Assembly (NCBI RefSeq): GCF_011682045.1
Contig: NZ_VVIW01000005.1
Location: 124,001 to 188,000 of the forward strand
Source: Massilia aquatica
Lineage (GTDB): Bacteria > Pseudomonadota > Gammaproteobacteria > Burkholderiales > Burkholderiaceae_D
Direction of reading: 5' to 3'
DNA length: 64,000 bases
Shown here: positions 43,541 through 52,068 of the stretch, piece after piece
How the letters are laid out: the number at the start of each line of letters is the position of its first letter
Position numbering within the stretch: the stretch's first letter is position 1
Made by a program: the position numbers and the translations under genes
Notes under the pieces: model-generated
The model's database searches: none
The model's input: only the letters and a program-made list of their open reading frames with translations
What the model was told of the DNA's origin: nothing

Positions 43541-44485
43541 ATGATGGAGACACTCAACCCCAACTGGTTTTTAAAGGCGCGCCTGAAAACGCGCCAGCTG
43601 CTGCTGCTGATCGCGCTCGACGACCACCGCAACATCCACCGCGCCGCCGAGGCGCTGCACATGACCCAGCCGGCGGCGTCGAAACAGATCAAGGATCTGG
43701 AAGAGATGCTCGACGTCAAGCTGTTCGAGCGCCTGCCGCGTGGCATGGAGCCGACCATGTTCGGCGAAACCATGGTGCGCCACGCGCGCATGGCGCTGAC
43801 CAGCCTGGCGCTGGCGCACGACGACATCGTGGCGCTGAAAGCCGGGCTGGCGGGGCAGGTCGAGGTGGGCGTGATCATGACGCCCGCCATGGCGCTCCTG
43901 CCGCGCGCGATTGCGCGCATCAAGGAGCAGGCGCCGATGCTGCGGATCGGCGCGCATGTGGAGACGAGTAATATCCTGCTCGACAAACTTCAGCATGGCA
44001 TGCTCGACTTCATGATCGGGCGCATCCTCGAAAAAGACAATTCCGCCGGCCTGATCTATGAAGAACTCAACGAGGAACCGGCCTGCGCCGTGGTGCGCGT
44101 CGGCCACCCCTTGCTGGACGTCGACCAGCTTGAACTCAGGCACATCGCCGGCCAGCCGTGGATCTTGCCGCCGCACGGCAGCATCTTGCGGCACCGCTTC
44201 GACATGATGTTCCACCGCGCCGGGCTCGACATTCCCGTGAACGTGGTCGACACCACCGCGCTGCTCTTGATCACGGCGCTGCTGCAGCAGACCGATTCGC
44301 TGCACGTGATGCCGGTCGACGTGGCCAGGTATTACGCCTCGCTCAATGTGCTGAGCATCCTGCCGATCGAGTTGCCCTGCAAGATGGATGCCTTCGGTAT
44401 CATTCGCCAGAAAGACCATTTGCTGTCGCCGGGCGCCGAGCTGCTGTTGCAGGCGGTGCGCGTGACGGCGCAGGAAATGATTTGA
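43541..44485 (+). CDS. LysR-family regulator, probable controller of the arabinose regulon
   Basis: This 314-residue regulator has an N-terminal winged helix-turn-helix (RNIHRAAEALHMTQPAASKQ) and a C-terminal periplasmic-binding-like effector domain. It resembles the GguR/GbpR group that controls sugar uptake genes. It lies directly downstream of the arabinose block, is preceded by a copy of the shared palindrome, and is the only regulator gene in the cluster. ATG codons at 43541 and 43544 are both possible starts. Confidence 0.85.
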   Translation: MMETLNPNWFLKARLKTRQLLLLIALDDHRNIHRAAEALHMTQPAASKQIKDLEEMLDVKLFERLPRGMEPTMFGETMVRHARMALTSLALAHDDIVALKAGLAGQVEVGVIMTPAMALLPRAIARIKEQAPMLRIGAHVETSNILLDKLQHGMLDFMIGRILEKDNSAGLIYEELNEEPACAVVRVGHPLLDVDQLELRHIAGQPWILPPHGSILRHRFDMMFHRAGLDIPVNVVDTTALLLITALLQQTDSLHVMPVDVARYYASLNVLSILPIELPCKMDAFGIIRQKDHLLSPGAELLLQAVRVTAQEMI

Positions 44486-44504
44486 TCCCTCACCTTTTGC
44501 GAGC

Positions 44505-45014
44505 ATGTCGATGAGCAATGACACTACCCCCGCGCGTCCGCGCGAGATCACCCTGCGTTTCCTGGCCGAGCCGACCGACGTCAACTTCGGCGGCAAGGTG
44601 CACGGCGGCGCCGTGATGAAATGGATCGACCAGGCCGGCTACGCCTGCGCGGTCGGCTGGAGCGGCTATTACTGCGTCACCGTGTATATCGGCGGCATCC
44701 GCTTCTATAAACCCATCTTCATCGGCCAGATCGTCGAAGTGAAGGCGATGGTTGTCCATACAGGCAACTCGAGCATGCACATCGCCATCGATGTCTCGGC
44801 CACCGAGCCGAAGACCGGCGCGCGCAAGCGCACCACGCGCTGTCTGATCGTGTTCGTGGCGGTCGACAATGCCGGCGATACTGTCAAAGTACCGGCCTGG
44901 ACTCCCTCAAGCGAGGACGACAAGCGCTTCGAGCAGTACGCCATCCACATGGCCGCGTTGCGTAAAGAGCAGGAAGAAGAGCTGCTCGCCACCGAGACAG
45001 CGCCTTCTGTGTGA
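44505..45014 (+). CDS. Acyl-CoA thioesterase (hotdog fold, YciA-like)
   Basis: Hydrolyses acyl-CoA thioesters in the cytosol. The 169-residue protein has a single hotdog domain with the active-site region DVNFGGKVHGGAVMKWIDQA and the later GGIRFYKPIFIGQIVEVKAM, typical of the cytosolic acyl-CoA hydrolase family. A charged helical C-terminus (HMAALRKEQEEELL) follows. An ATG at 44511 is an alternative start. It has no evident link to arabinose use and is transcribed just after the LysR gene. Confidence 0.9.
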   Translation: MSMSNDTTPARPREITLRFLAEPTDVNFGGKVHGGAVMKWIDQAGYACAVGWSGYYCVTVYIGGIRFYKPIFIGQIVEVKAMVVHTGNSSMHIAIDVSATEPKTGARKRTTRCLIVFVAVDNAGDTVKVPAWTPSSEDDKRFEQYAIHMAALRKEQEEELLATETAPSV

Positions 45015-45069
45015 CAATATCGCCACACTTTGTGGTTTTTCGGTGAAAATTTTTCAATTTCCAAACAGT

Positions 45070-45089
45070 TATGTTCGCTAACGAACCGA
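45070..45089 (+). promoter_or_regulatory. Shared 20-bp envelope-gene motif, copy 1 (before OmpA1)
   Basis: TATGTTCGCTAACGAACCGA contains the palindrome GTTCG-N4-CGAAC. It is 144 bp before the OmpA1 start. Similar copies precede the two ice-binding-like genes (46460, 49309) and, more weakly, the glycine-zipper gene (62778). The extended right flank (TTGTGG) is shared with the 49309 copy. The binding factor is unknown. Confidence 0.6.
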
Positions 45090-45213
45090 ACGAGTGTTGT
45101 GGTTAAGGAATAGTGGATACCGAGCTAAGCACAAAGCATTAGCGAAAACGACAGCAGCGATAAACCAACGGGCAGGCCCAGTCTGCCCCAACACATAAAC
45201 GAGAGAATACAAC

Positions 45214-46350
45214 ATGACCCTGACTAAGAAAATCGGTACTCTGAGCGCAATCGGCTTCGCCATGCTGGCAGCACAAGCATCGGCACAAGACCAGTTCGTG
45301 AACCCAGAGTGGGCAAACACCGCGACCTACATCGGCGCCGGTATCGGCCAGACGCGCAGCTACACCAAAGCGGCTCCGGTCATCAAGAACCTGAACGGTC
45401 AAGGCGGTTTTGTCAATTCGTGGAATTCCGACGAAAAAGACATGGGTTACAAATTGTTCGTCGGTAAGCAACTGAGCCGCTACTTCGCAGTAGAAGCTGG
45501 TTTCTTCGACCTGGGCAACTTCAACGTCCAAACCCGCAACAACCTGGGCGGCGTTGTGAACGCTGAACAGAAGTACAAAGGCGTGAACCTGGACCTGATC
45601 GCACAAGTTCCAATGAGCGAGCGTTTCTCGGTCTACGGCCGTGCTGGTATGCATTACACCAAAGCAACGACCCAGTTCTCGGGTAACCGCGCTGTTGGCC
45701 TGTTCGCTGGCGAATCGAGCGAGAAGAAGCTGAACCCGAAATTCGGCGTTGGCCTGGAATACAAATTCACCGAAGCGCTGGCTCTGCGCGCCGAAGCTGA
45801 AAACTATCGCATCGACGACGCACTGCGCAGCAACGGCAACACCAAGATGTACTCGCTGAACCTGGTCTACAAACTGGGTCGTCCGGCAGCATCGGCGCCA
45901 ATGCCAGCACCAGCGCCAGCACCGGAAGTCGCACCAGCACCAGCACCGGCGCCAGCACCGGCACCAATGCCGGCAGCGCCACAGCCAGTGTCGGAAAAAG
46001 TCTCGTTCGCCGCTGAAGCCCTGTTCGACTTCGACAAATCGGTTGTCAAGCCAGAAGGCAAAGCAGCCCTGGACGATCTGCTCAACAAGCTGCAAGGCAT
46101 GAACACCGAAGTCATGGTCACCGTCGGCCATACCGATTCGGTCGGTTCCGATGCGTACAACCAGAAACTGTCGCTGCGCCGCGCTGAAGCTGTCAAAGCT
46201 TACATCGTGTCGAAAGGTGTTGAAACCTCGCGCGTCTACACCGAAGGCAAGGGCGAGTCCCAGCCAGTTGCAGAAAACAACTCGGCAGAAGGCCGCGCTA
46301 AAAACCGTCGCGTGACGGTTGAAGTAGTCGGTACCCGTACTGCCAAGTAA
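45214..46350 (+). CDS. OmpA family outer-membrane protein (OmpA1)
   Basis: The 378-residue protein has a signal peptide cleaved near QASA and an N-terminal eight-strand barrel of about 200 residues (YKLFVGKQLSRYFAVEAGFF). An Ala/Pro linker (about 230-255) precedes a C-terminal OmpA peptidoglycan-binding domain. That domain has FDFDKSVVKPEGKAALDDLL, GHTDSVGSDAYNQKLSLRRA and the peptidoglycan-binding NRRVTVE. Codon choice is less GC-extreme than in neighbours (many GCA and GGT codons), which suggests high expression. Its C-terminal domain is almost identical to that of the protein at 48023. A terminator follows. Confidence 0.93.
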   Translation: MTLTKKIGTLSAIGFAMLAAQASAQDQFVNPEWANTATYIGAGIGQTRSYTKAAPVIKNLNGQGGFVNSWNSDEKDMGYKLFVGKQLSRYFAVEAGFFDLGNFNVQTRNNLGGVVNAEQKYKGVNLDLIAQVPMSERFSVYGRAGMHYTKATTQFSGNRAVGLFAGESSEKKLNPKFGVGLEYKFTEALALRAEAENYRIDDALRSNGNTKMYSLNLVYKLGRPAASAPMPAPAPAPEVAPAPAPAPAPAPMPAAPQPVSEKVSFAAEALFDFDKSVVKPEGKAALDDLLNKLQGMNTEVMVTVGHTDSVGSDAYNQKLSLRRAEAVKAYIVSKGVETSRVYTEGKGESQPVAENNSAEGRAKNRRVTVEVVGTRTAK

Positions 46351-46364
46351 TTCTTCGCCACACT

Positions 46365-46404
46365 AAAAAAGCCGCCGCGCCCCTTGGGGCCGGCGGCTTT
46401 TTTT
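46365..46404 (+). terminator. Intrinsic terminator after OmpA1
   Basis: A strong GC stem, gccgccg paired with cggcggc, is enclosed by A6 before and T7 after, around a ccccttgggg inner stem. It lies 15 bp after the OmpA1 stop and separates it from the next unit. Confidence 0.9.
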
Positions 46405-46459
46405 GCGTTGACTGCTGAGAGTGTTGTTGAAGTAATGAATATTTCTCGTTTAAAAATGC

Positions 46460-46479
46460 TATGTACGGTTCCGAACTGA
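46460..46479 (+). promoter_or_regulatory. Shared 20-bp envelope-gene motif, copy 2 (before ice-binding-like gene 1)
   Basis: TATGTACGGTTCCGAACTGA keeps the palindromic core GTACG-N4-CGAAC. It is 94 bp before the ATG at 46554. Confidence 0.5.
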
Positions 46480-46553
46480 GTAGAGCGTTACAAACGGCAA
46501 TAGTGAGTGACGTTGCTGTTCTCCGGCTACAAGCTCACCTGAAGGAACCCAGA

Positions 46554-47993
46554 ATGACCATTAGAAAACACGCGAAGGCACTCATGTGCATCGCCGGATT
46601 GCTCGCAGTTTCCTTCCTCGCCGCATGCGGCGGGGGCGGGGACCAGGGCCGCGACCCGATTCTCGGCCAGGGCGCCGCCAATCTGGTCAGCGTTGCCGTC
46701 ACGCCCGCCAACGCCACCGTGTTGACCGCCGAAACGCGCCAGTTCACCGCCACCGCCACCTACGCCGATGGCTCATCGCGCGATGTAACGGCCGACTCAG
46801 CCTGGTTGTCCGCCTCGCCCGGCATTGCCGGCGTGAGCCCGGCCAAAGGCCTGGCCACCGGTATCAGTTCCGGCAGCGCCGCCATCAGCGCCACCTTTTC
46901 CGGCAAAACCGGGGCTGCCACCCTGGTCGTGACGACCCCGTTGCCGCCGCCGCCACCTGTGGTCACCCTGTTGTCGATCACGGTGACGCCGTCGACTGCG
47001 ACCATCGCGCCCGGTGCAACCCAGCAATTTGTCGCCATCGGCAACTATTCGGATAAATCGACCGCCATCATCACCAATGCGGTGAGCTGGACGTCGGGCG
47101 CGACTGCCACCGGCACCATCCTGCCGTCCGGCATGGCGACTGGCGTTGCCGCCGGCAACACCACCATCAGCGCCAGCAGCGGCGGCCAGATCGGCAGCGC
47201 CGTGCTCAACGTTACCGTACCGCCCGTGATTCCGGTCACGCCGCCAGTCACCCCGCCGGTCACGCCACCAGTCACCCCGCCGGTTACGCCACCGGTTGTG
47301 CCGCCCGTGGTGCCACCGGTGATGCCGCCTGTCGGCCCGATCGAACCTCCCGGCGTGCCGCAGGTCCCCACCGTCCCACCGGTCGTGCCGCCAGCGGCCG
47401 GCATCAGCCTCGGTCGCGCCGACAGCTTCGCCGTGCTTGCGGGTACCTCGATTACCAATAATTCCGGTGGCACGACCCTGGTGACCGGCGACGTCGGCGC
47501 GCCGTCGCAAACCACCGCGCCGGTCCAGGCCGCCGGTTACGCCAACTACAGCTCGGGCCAGATCCTGGCCGGTGCGCTGGCTGACTTGCAAGTGGCTGTC
47601 ACCAGCGCCAATGCGCAGACCTGTACCGTCAATTCGGCCTCCGGCATCGACCTCGGCGGCCTGGTGCTCAAACCGGGCGTGTACTGCTACGCCGGCGCCA
47701 TCAGCATCACCGGCACCTTTACCATGGACGGCCCGGGTGTCTACATCTTCCGCACCGCGTCCACGCTCAACAGCACGGCCAACGCCGTGGTCGCGCTGAC
47801 CGGCGGCGCCTCGGCTTCCAGCGTGTACTGGATCCCGGCCGGACCGACCACCCTGGGTGCGAACGGCGTCTTCAAGGGATCGATCCTGAGCCAGTCGGCC
47901 GCCATTACCGTGGGCGACAACACGACCCTGCAAAGCGGCCGTGCGCTGAGCGGCGCCGCCGTCACCCTGCGCAATAACCAGATCAGCAAATAA
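46554..47993 (+). CDS. Ig-like lipoprotein with DUF3494 ice-binding-like domain (copy 1)
   Basis: This 479-residue protein has a lipoprotein signal peptide with lipobox LAAC. Two bacterial Ig-like (BIg2) domains follow (about 40-125 and 140-225, each starting with VTP-rich strands). A Pro-rich (PVTPP)n and (VPPV)n linker comes next, then a C-terminal DUF3494 ice-binding beta-solenoid starting at about 310 (SLGRADSFAVLAGTSITNNS; TTLVTGDVGAP; LGGLVLKPGVYCYAGAISIT). It should be anchored in the outer membrane and display the adhesin or ice-binding domain. ATG 46554 has AAGGAA 8 bases upstream. It is in one unit with an OmpA gene 29 bp downstream. Confidence 0.88.
   Translation: MTIRKHAKALMCIAGLLAVSFLAACGGGGDQGRDPILGQGAANLVSVAVTPANATVLTAETRQFTATATYADGSSRDVTADSAWLSASPGIAGVSPAKGLATGISSGSAAISATFSGKTGAATLVVTTPLPPPPPVVTLLSITVTPSTATIAPGATQQFVAIGNYSDKSTAIITNAVSWTSGATATGTILPSGMATGVAAGNTTISASSGGQIGSAVLNVTVPPVIPVTPPVTPPVTPPVTPPVTPPVVPPVVPPVMPPVGPIEPPGVPQVPTVPPVVPPAAGISLGRADSFAVLAGTSITNNSGGTTLVTGDVGAPSQTTAPVQAAGYANYSSGQILAGALADLQVAVTSANAQTCTVNSASGIDLGGLVLKPGVYCYAGAISITGTFTMDGPGVYIFRTASTLNSTANAVVALTGGASASSVYWIPAGPTTLGANGVFKGSILSQSAAITVGDNTTLQSGRALSGAAVTLRNNQISK
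47229..47335 (+). repeat. Pro-rich linker-coding repeat (PVTPP/VVPPV)
   Basis: Imperfect 12-15 base repeats of the ccgccggtcacg type encode the Pro/Val/Thr linker between Ig-like and DUF3494 domains of copy 1. They are coding low-complexity sequence, not a CRISPR or regulatory array. Confidence 0.7.
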
Positions 47994-48022
47994 GCCGACC
48001 TCCATTTTTCCGAAAGAACATC

Positions 48023-49165
48023 ATGACATTAGCAAAACACATCGGCGCCCTGAGCGTCATCGGCTGCGCCCTGCTTGCCAGCCAGGCTGCCCGGGCCGAC
48101 GAGCCTTTCGTCAATCCCGAGTGGGCCAACAGCGCCTGGTACATCGGCGCCGGCATCGGCCAGTCGCGTGCCAACATCGACAATGAGCGCCTCACGCGCA
48201 GCCTGACCGCCAACGGCGCCAGCCTGTCGTCCTTCAAGGTCGACGAGCGCGAACTGGCTTACAAACTGTATGTCGGCAAGCAGCTGAACCGCTACTTCGC
48301 GGTCGAGGCCGGCTTTTTCGACCTGGGCAAGTTCAGCTTCGACGCCACCACCTCGCAAAATGGCCGGCTGGTCGGCGAAGCGGGTTTCCGCGGCGTCAAC
48401 ATGGACCTGGTGGGGCAGTTGCCCCTGTCCGAGCGTTTCTCGCTGCTGGGCCGGGTCGGCATGAACTACGCCAAGGCCAGCACCCACTTCAGCGGCAACC
48501 GCCTGTTCGCGGTGACCAATCCCAACCCAAGCGAGCGCAAGCTCAATGCCAAGGCAGGGCTGGGGCTGGAATTCAAATTCAGCGAAGCGCTGGCGCTGCG
48601 CGCTGAAGTCGAGCGCTACCGCGTCAACGACGCTGTCGGCAATCGCGGCGATGTCGACCTGGCGTCGATGAGCCTGGTGTACAAGCTCGGCCGCCCGGCG
48701 GCGAGCCGCCCGGTCCCCGTCGCGCCGGTCGAGCCTGCCGCGCCAAGCGTGACGCCGGCGCCGGCCATCGTACAGCCGGCCCCGGCCGCGCCGGTTGCCG
48801 TCTCGGAAAAAGTCTCGTTCGCCGCCGAAGCGCTATTCGACTTCGACAAATCGGTGGTCAAGCCGGAAGGCAAGGCTGCCCTGGACGATCTGCTGAACAA
48901 GCTGCAAGGCATGAACACCGAAGTCATGGTCACCGTCGGCCACACCGACTCGGTCGGTTCGGACGCTTACAACCAGAAACTGTCGCTGCGCCGCGCCGAA
49001 GCGGTCAAGGCTTATATCGTCTCGAAAGGTGTTGACACTTCGCGCGTCTACACCGAAGGCAAGGGCGAATCGCAACCGGTGGCCGACAATAAAACCGCCG
49101 AAGGGCGCGCCAAAAACCGCCGCGTGACGGTGGAAGTGGTCGGCACCCGCAGCGTCAACAAGTAA
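48023..49165 (+). CDS. OmpA family outer-membrane protein (OmpA2)
   Basis: The 380-residue paralogue has a signal peptide ending near AARA, a barrel domain (YKLYVGKQLNRYFAVEAGFF), a Pro/Ala/Val linker and an OmpA peptidoglycan-binding domain. The last domain matches OmpA1 almost residue for residue (KVSFAAEALFDFDKSVV through to NRRVTVEVVGTR). The barrel is closer to OmpA3 than to OmpA1. It lies 29 bp after the first ice-binding-like gene in a presumed two-gene operon. Palindromes at 49187-49262 lie downstream. Confidence 0.92.
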   Translation: MTLAKHIGALSVIGCALLASQAARADEPFVNPEWANSAWYIGAGIGQSRANIDNERLTRSLTANGASLSSFKVDERELAYKLYVGKQLNRYFAVEAGFFDLGKFSFDATTSQNGRLVGEAGFRGVNMDLVGQLPLSERFSLLGRVGMNYAKASTHFSGNRLFAVTNPNPSERKLNAKAGLGLEFKFSEALALRAEVERYRVNDAVGNRGDVDLASMSLVYKLGRPAASRPVPVAPVEPAAPSVTPAPAIVQPAPAAPVAVSEKVSFAAEALFDFDKSVVKPEGKAALDDLLNKLQGMNTEVMVTVGHTDSVGSDAYNQKLSLRRAEAVKAYIVSKGVDTSRVYTEGKGESQPVADNKTAEGRAKNRRVTVEVVGTRSVNK

Positions 49166-49186
49166 CTCACCCGCAACAATTGCTTA

Positions 49187-49262
49187 ACCGGGGTCAGACC
49201 CCGGTGTCGCCCGCCGGCATCCTTTCTTTTCCCAAACTTGGGTGGGAACGGAGGCCGGCGGG
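49187..49262. terminator. Palindromic region after OmpA2
   Basis: The near-perfect palindrome ACCGGGGTCAGACCCCGGT (49187-49205) is related to the ends of the 4491-4690 element. A second structure pairs cccgccggc (49210-49218) with gccggcggg (49254-49262) and encloses an inner cccaa/ttggg stem. There is no clear T-run, so termination is plausible rather than shown. Confidence 0.45.
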
Positions 49263-49308
49263 ACATTTCCGTTGTATTTAAGTACAATGTTGCCGATCTT
49301 TAAGTCGT

Positions 49309-49328
49309 TATGTTCGCTATCGCACAGA
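49309..49328 (+). promoter_or_regulatory. Shared 20-bp envelope-gene motif, copy 3 (before ice-binding-like gene 2)
   Basis: TATGTTCGCTATCGCACAGA, 97 bp before the ATG at 49406. It shares the TATGTTCGCTA start and the downstream TTGTGG with the copy before OmpA1. Confidence 0.58.
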
Positions 49329-49405
49329 ATTGCGCGTTGTGGAAGATAATCATATTGAATACATCTCGTAACGACGAGAAATTTTCATTCCCCAAGGAAG
49401 ATTTA

Positions 49406-50824
49406 ATGAACATCCAAAAATATACAAGAACTTTGCTCTGCACAACCGGCCTGCTGGCTGCGGCAGTGCTCACCGCCTGCGGCGGCAGCAGCGACAACGG
49501 CCGTGATCCGATCCTGGGCCTGCCGGCTGCGGAACTGGTCAGCGTCAGCGTCACCCCGGCCAACGCCACCGTCCTGGTTGGCGCAAGCCAGCAGTTCATG
49601 GCCACCGCCAGCTATGCCGACGGCACCTCGCGCAACGTGACCGACCTGTCGACCTGGGCCTCGGCCTCGCCGGCGATCGCGCGCGTGACCCCTGCGGGCG
49701 GCCTGGCAACCGGCCTGACCCCTGGCAGCGCGGCCATTACCGCCGCTTTCGGTGCTAAAACCGGCGCTGCCACCCTGAAGGTCAATGCCCAGACGCCAGT
49801 GACCCCACCCGTGGTGGTGAGCCTGACCGGCCTGTCGGTGACTCCTGCCAGCGCCAGCGTGCGCGTCGGCGCCAGCCAGCAGTACACCGCCATCGCCACC
49901 TATTCCGACAGCTCGACCGCGGTCATCACCAACAACGTGAACTGGATCTCGGGCAGCACGGCAATTGCCACCATCGCCCAATCGGGCAGCGCCACCGGCG
50001 TCGCCGCCGGCAATGCCGTGATCACGGCCAGCTCCGGCGACAAGAGCGCCACCGCGGCGCTGACTGTCACGCCTGCGCTGGTCATCGACCCGCCGCCGGT
50101 TGTCGTGGTACCGCCGGTTGTCGTTCCACCAGTCGTCGTTCCACCAGTCGTGGTACCGCCAGTCGTGGTGCCGCCAGTGACCGTACCGCCGGTCACCACG
50201 CCACCGATCGTTGATTTCCCGAGCGATGGCAGCATCGGCCTGGGCAGCATCCGCGACTTTGCCGTACTGGCACGTACCACCATCACCAACAACGCCGGCG
50301 GCACGACGCTCGTGACCGGTAACGTTGGCGGCCCGGTGCAGAATGTCGAACCGCCGCAGGCGCCTGGCTTCCTCAACATCAAATCGGGCTTCGACCTGAG
50401 CCGTCCTTTCGAGGACCTGCAAACCGCCGTTATCAATGGTAATAACCGTACTTGCACCGTCCTCTCGGATGTGGGCATCGAACTCGGCGGCCTGGTGCTG
50501 AAACCTGGCGTGTACTGCTACTCGGGTGCTGTGACCCTGACAGGCAAGCTGACCCTGAGTGGTGGCGGCCCGTACATCTTCCGCGTTAAGTCGACCCTGA
50601 CCACGTCAGCCAACTCGGTCATCGAACTGACCAATGGCGCCAACCATAACCTGGTGTTCTGGATTCCGTTTGGCGAGACCAATCTGGGCGCCAAGAGCGC
50701 GTTCCAGGGCACCATCCTGAGTGCCGGCGAAGACATCAAGGTTGGCGACGGTGCGTCGGTCTTGAATGGTCGTTTGTTGAGCGGCAAGGCTGTCGTCCTG
50801 CTCAACAACAAAATCACCAAATAA
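49406..50824 (+). CDS. Ig-like lipoprotein with DUF3494 ice-binding-like domain (copy 2)
   Basis: A 472-residue paralogue of the protein at 46554 with the same order: lipobox LTAC, two BIg2-like domains, a Val/Pro linker (VVVPPVVVPP), then DUF3494 (LGSIRDFAVLARTTITNNAG; LVTGNVGGP; LGGLVLKPGVYCYSGAVTLT). The ATG at 49406 has AAGGAAG 6 bases upstream. It is followed after 21 bp by a third OmpA gene. Domain identity and gene order show tandem duplication of the lipoprotein plus OmpA pair. Confidence 0.88.
   Translation: MNIQKYTRTLLCTTGLLAAAVLTACGGSSDNGRDPILGLPAAELVSVSVTPANATVLVGASQQFMATASYADGTSRNVTDLSTWASASPAIARVTPAGGLATGLTPGSAAITAAFGAKTGAATLKVNAQTPVTPPVVVSLTGLSVTPASASVRVGASQQYTAIATYSDSSTAVITNNVNWISGSTAIATIAQSGSATGVAAGNAVITASSGDKSATAALTVTPALVIDPPPVVVVPPVVVPPVVVPPVVVPPVVVPPVTVPPVTTPPIVDFPSDGSIGLGSIRDFAVLARTTITNNAGGTTLVTGNVGGPVQNVEPPQAPGFLNIKSGFDLSRPFEDLQTAVINGNNRTCTVLSDVGIELGGLVLKPGVYCYSGAVTLTGKLTLSGGGPYIFRVKSTLTTSANSVIELTNGANHNLVFWIPFGETNLGAKSAFQGTILSAGEDIKVGDGASVLNGRLLSGKAVVLLNNKITK
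50095..50211 (+). repeat. Pro/Val linker-coding repeat
   Basis: Repeats of the type ccgccagtcgtggta and ccaccagtcgtcgtt encode the Val/Pro linker of ice-binding-like copy 2. Unit sequence and number differ from copy 1, so the linker has evolved separately. Confidence 0.7.
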
Positions 50825-50845
50825 AAAAACTTTCGAGAGAAAACA

Positions 50846-51985
50846 ATGACATTCACTAAAAAAGCGGGCCTCGTGGGCGCCATCGGCTGCGCCCTGGTAG
50901 CCGGGCAGGCGACAGCGGCGGACGACGTCTTCATCAATCCGGAATGGGCCAACAGCGCCTGGTACGTGGGCGGCAATGTCGGCCAGTCGCGCGCCAGCAT
51001 CGACGACGTGCGCCTGATCCGCAGTCTGACCGCGAATGGCGCGGCCATGACCAACTTCACGGCCGATGAGAAAGATGTCGGCTACAAGTTGTACGTCGGT
51101 AAGCAGCTGAACCAGTACTTCGCGGTTGAAGCCGGCCTGTTCGACCTGGGCAAGTTCGGCTTCAAATCGACCACCAGCCAGAACGGCACGCTCAACGGCG
51201 AAGCCGGTTTCCGTGGCGCCAACCTGGATCTGGTGGCGCAAGTGCCGCTGTCGCAGCGTTTTTCGGTATTCGGCCGTGCCGGCATGAACTATGCCAAGGC
51301 GACCACGCGCTTTAACGGCAACCGCCTGTTCGCGGTGACCAATCCAAGCCCAAGCGAGCGCAAGCTCAACGCCAAGGCCGGTTTCGGCCTGGAATACAAG
51401 TTCAGCGAAGCGCTGGCCTTGCGTGGCGAAGTCGAGCGTTACCGCGTCAACGACGCCGTGGGCAACCGCGGCGATGTCGACCTGTTCTCGGTCGGCCTGG
51501 TCTACAAGATCGGCCGCCCGGCCGCCAGGCCGGTCGCCGCACCGGTCGAGCCGCCGCCGCCAGCGGTCGTGCCGACTGTTGCGCCAGCGGCTGCCCAGCC
51601 GCCGGCCGAGCCAGCCAAGCCGGTGCCAACCTCGGAAAAAACCACCTTCTCGGCCGAAGCCCTGTTTGCGTTCGACAGCTCGGTGCTGCGTCCAGCGGGC
51701 AAGGCCTCGATCGACGAGCTGCTCTCCAAGCTGCAAGGCATGGATACCGACGTCATGATCACGGTCGGCCACACCGACTCAATCGGCAGCAACGCGTACA
51801 ACGAGAAACTGTCGCTGCGCCGCGCCGCGTCGGTCAAGACCTACCTGGTGTCGAAAGGCATTGATGCTTCGCGCATCTACACCGAAGGCAAGGGCGAAAC
51901 CCAGCCGGTTGCCGACAACAAAACGGCTGAAGGCCGCGCCAAGAACCGCCGCGTGACGGTGGAAGTGGTTGGCATGCGCCGCTAA
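50846..51985 (+). CDS. OmpA family outer-membrane protein (OmpA3)
   Basis: The 379-residue paralogue has a signal peptide ending near ATAA, a barrel (YKLYVGKQLNQYFAVEAGLF), a Pro-rich linker and an OmpA domain. Its OmpA domain has diverged (FAFDSSVLRPAGKASIDELL; GHTDSIGSNAYNEKLSLRRA), whereas those of copies 1 and 2 are nearly the same. The NRRVTVEVVG ending is kept. It is 21 bp downstream of the second ice-binding-like gene and is followed by a strong terminator. Confidence 0.92.
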   Translation: MTFTKKAGLVGAIGCALVAGQATAADDVFINPEWANSAWYVGGNVGQSRASIDDVRLIRSLTANGAAMTNFTADEKDVGYKLYVGKQLNQYFAVEAGLFDLGKFGFKSTTSQNGTLNGEAGFRGANLDLVAQVPLSQRFSVFGRAGMNYAKATTRFNGNRLFAVTNPSPSERKLNAKAGFGLEYKFSEALALRGEVERYRVNDAVGNRGDVDLFSVGLVYKIGRPAARPVAAPVEPPPPAVVPTVAPAAAQPPAEPAKPVPTSEKTTFSAEALFAFDSSVLRPAGKASIDELLSKLQGMDTDVMITVGHTDSIGSNAYNEKLSLRRAASVKTYLVSKGIDASRIYTEGKGETQPVADNKTAEGRAKNRRVTVEVVGMRR

Positions 51986-52005
51986 GCCGATCCGGCTTGC
52001 AGTGC

Positions 52006-52043
52006 AAAAAAACCGCCCGGCCCCGCGCCCGGCGGTTTTTTTT
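52006..52043 (+). terminator. Intrinsic terminator after OmpA3
   Basis: A7 then a GC stem (accgcc paired with ggcggt) around a cccggccccgcgcc loop, followed by T8. It begins 20 bp after the stop of OmpA3 and closes the array. Confidence 0.9.
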
Positions 52044-52068
52044 ATTTCCCCGGCGGTGTCCCCGTGGC

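Noticed and set aside
47229-47335. Repeated units that might be taken for a CRISPR-like array
   Set aside because: The repeats are in frame, encode Pro/Val/Thr stalks and have no unique spacers. The same holds for 50095-50211. No cas genes are present.
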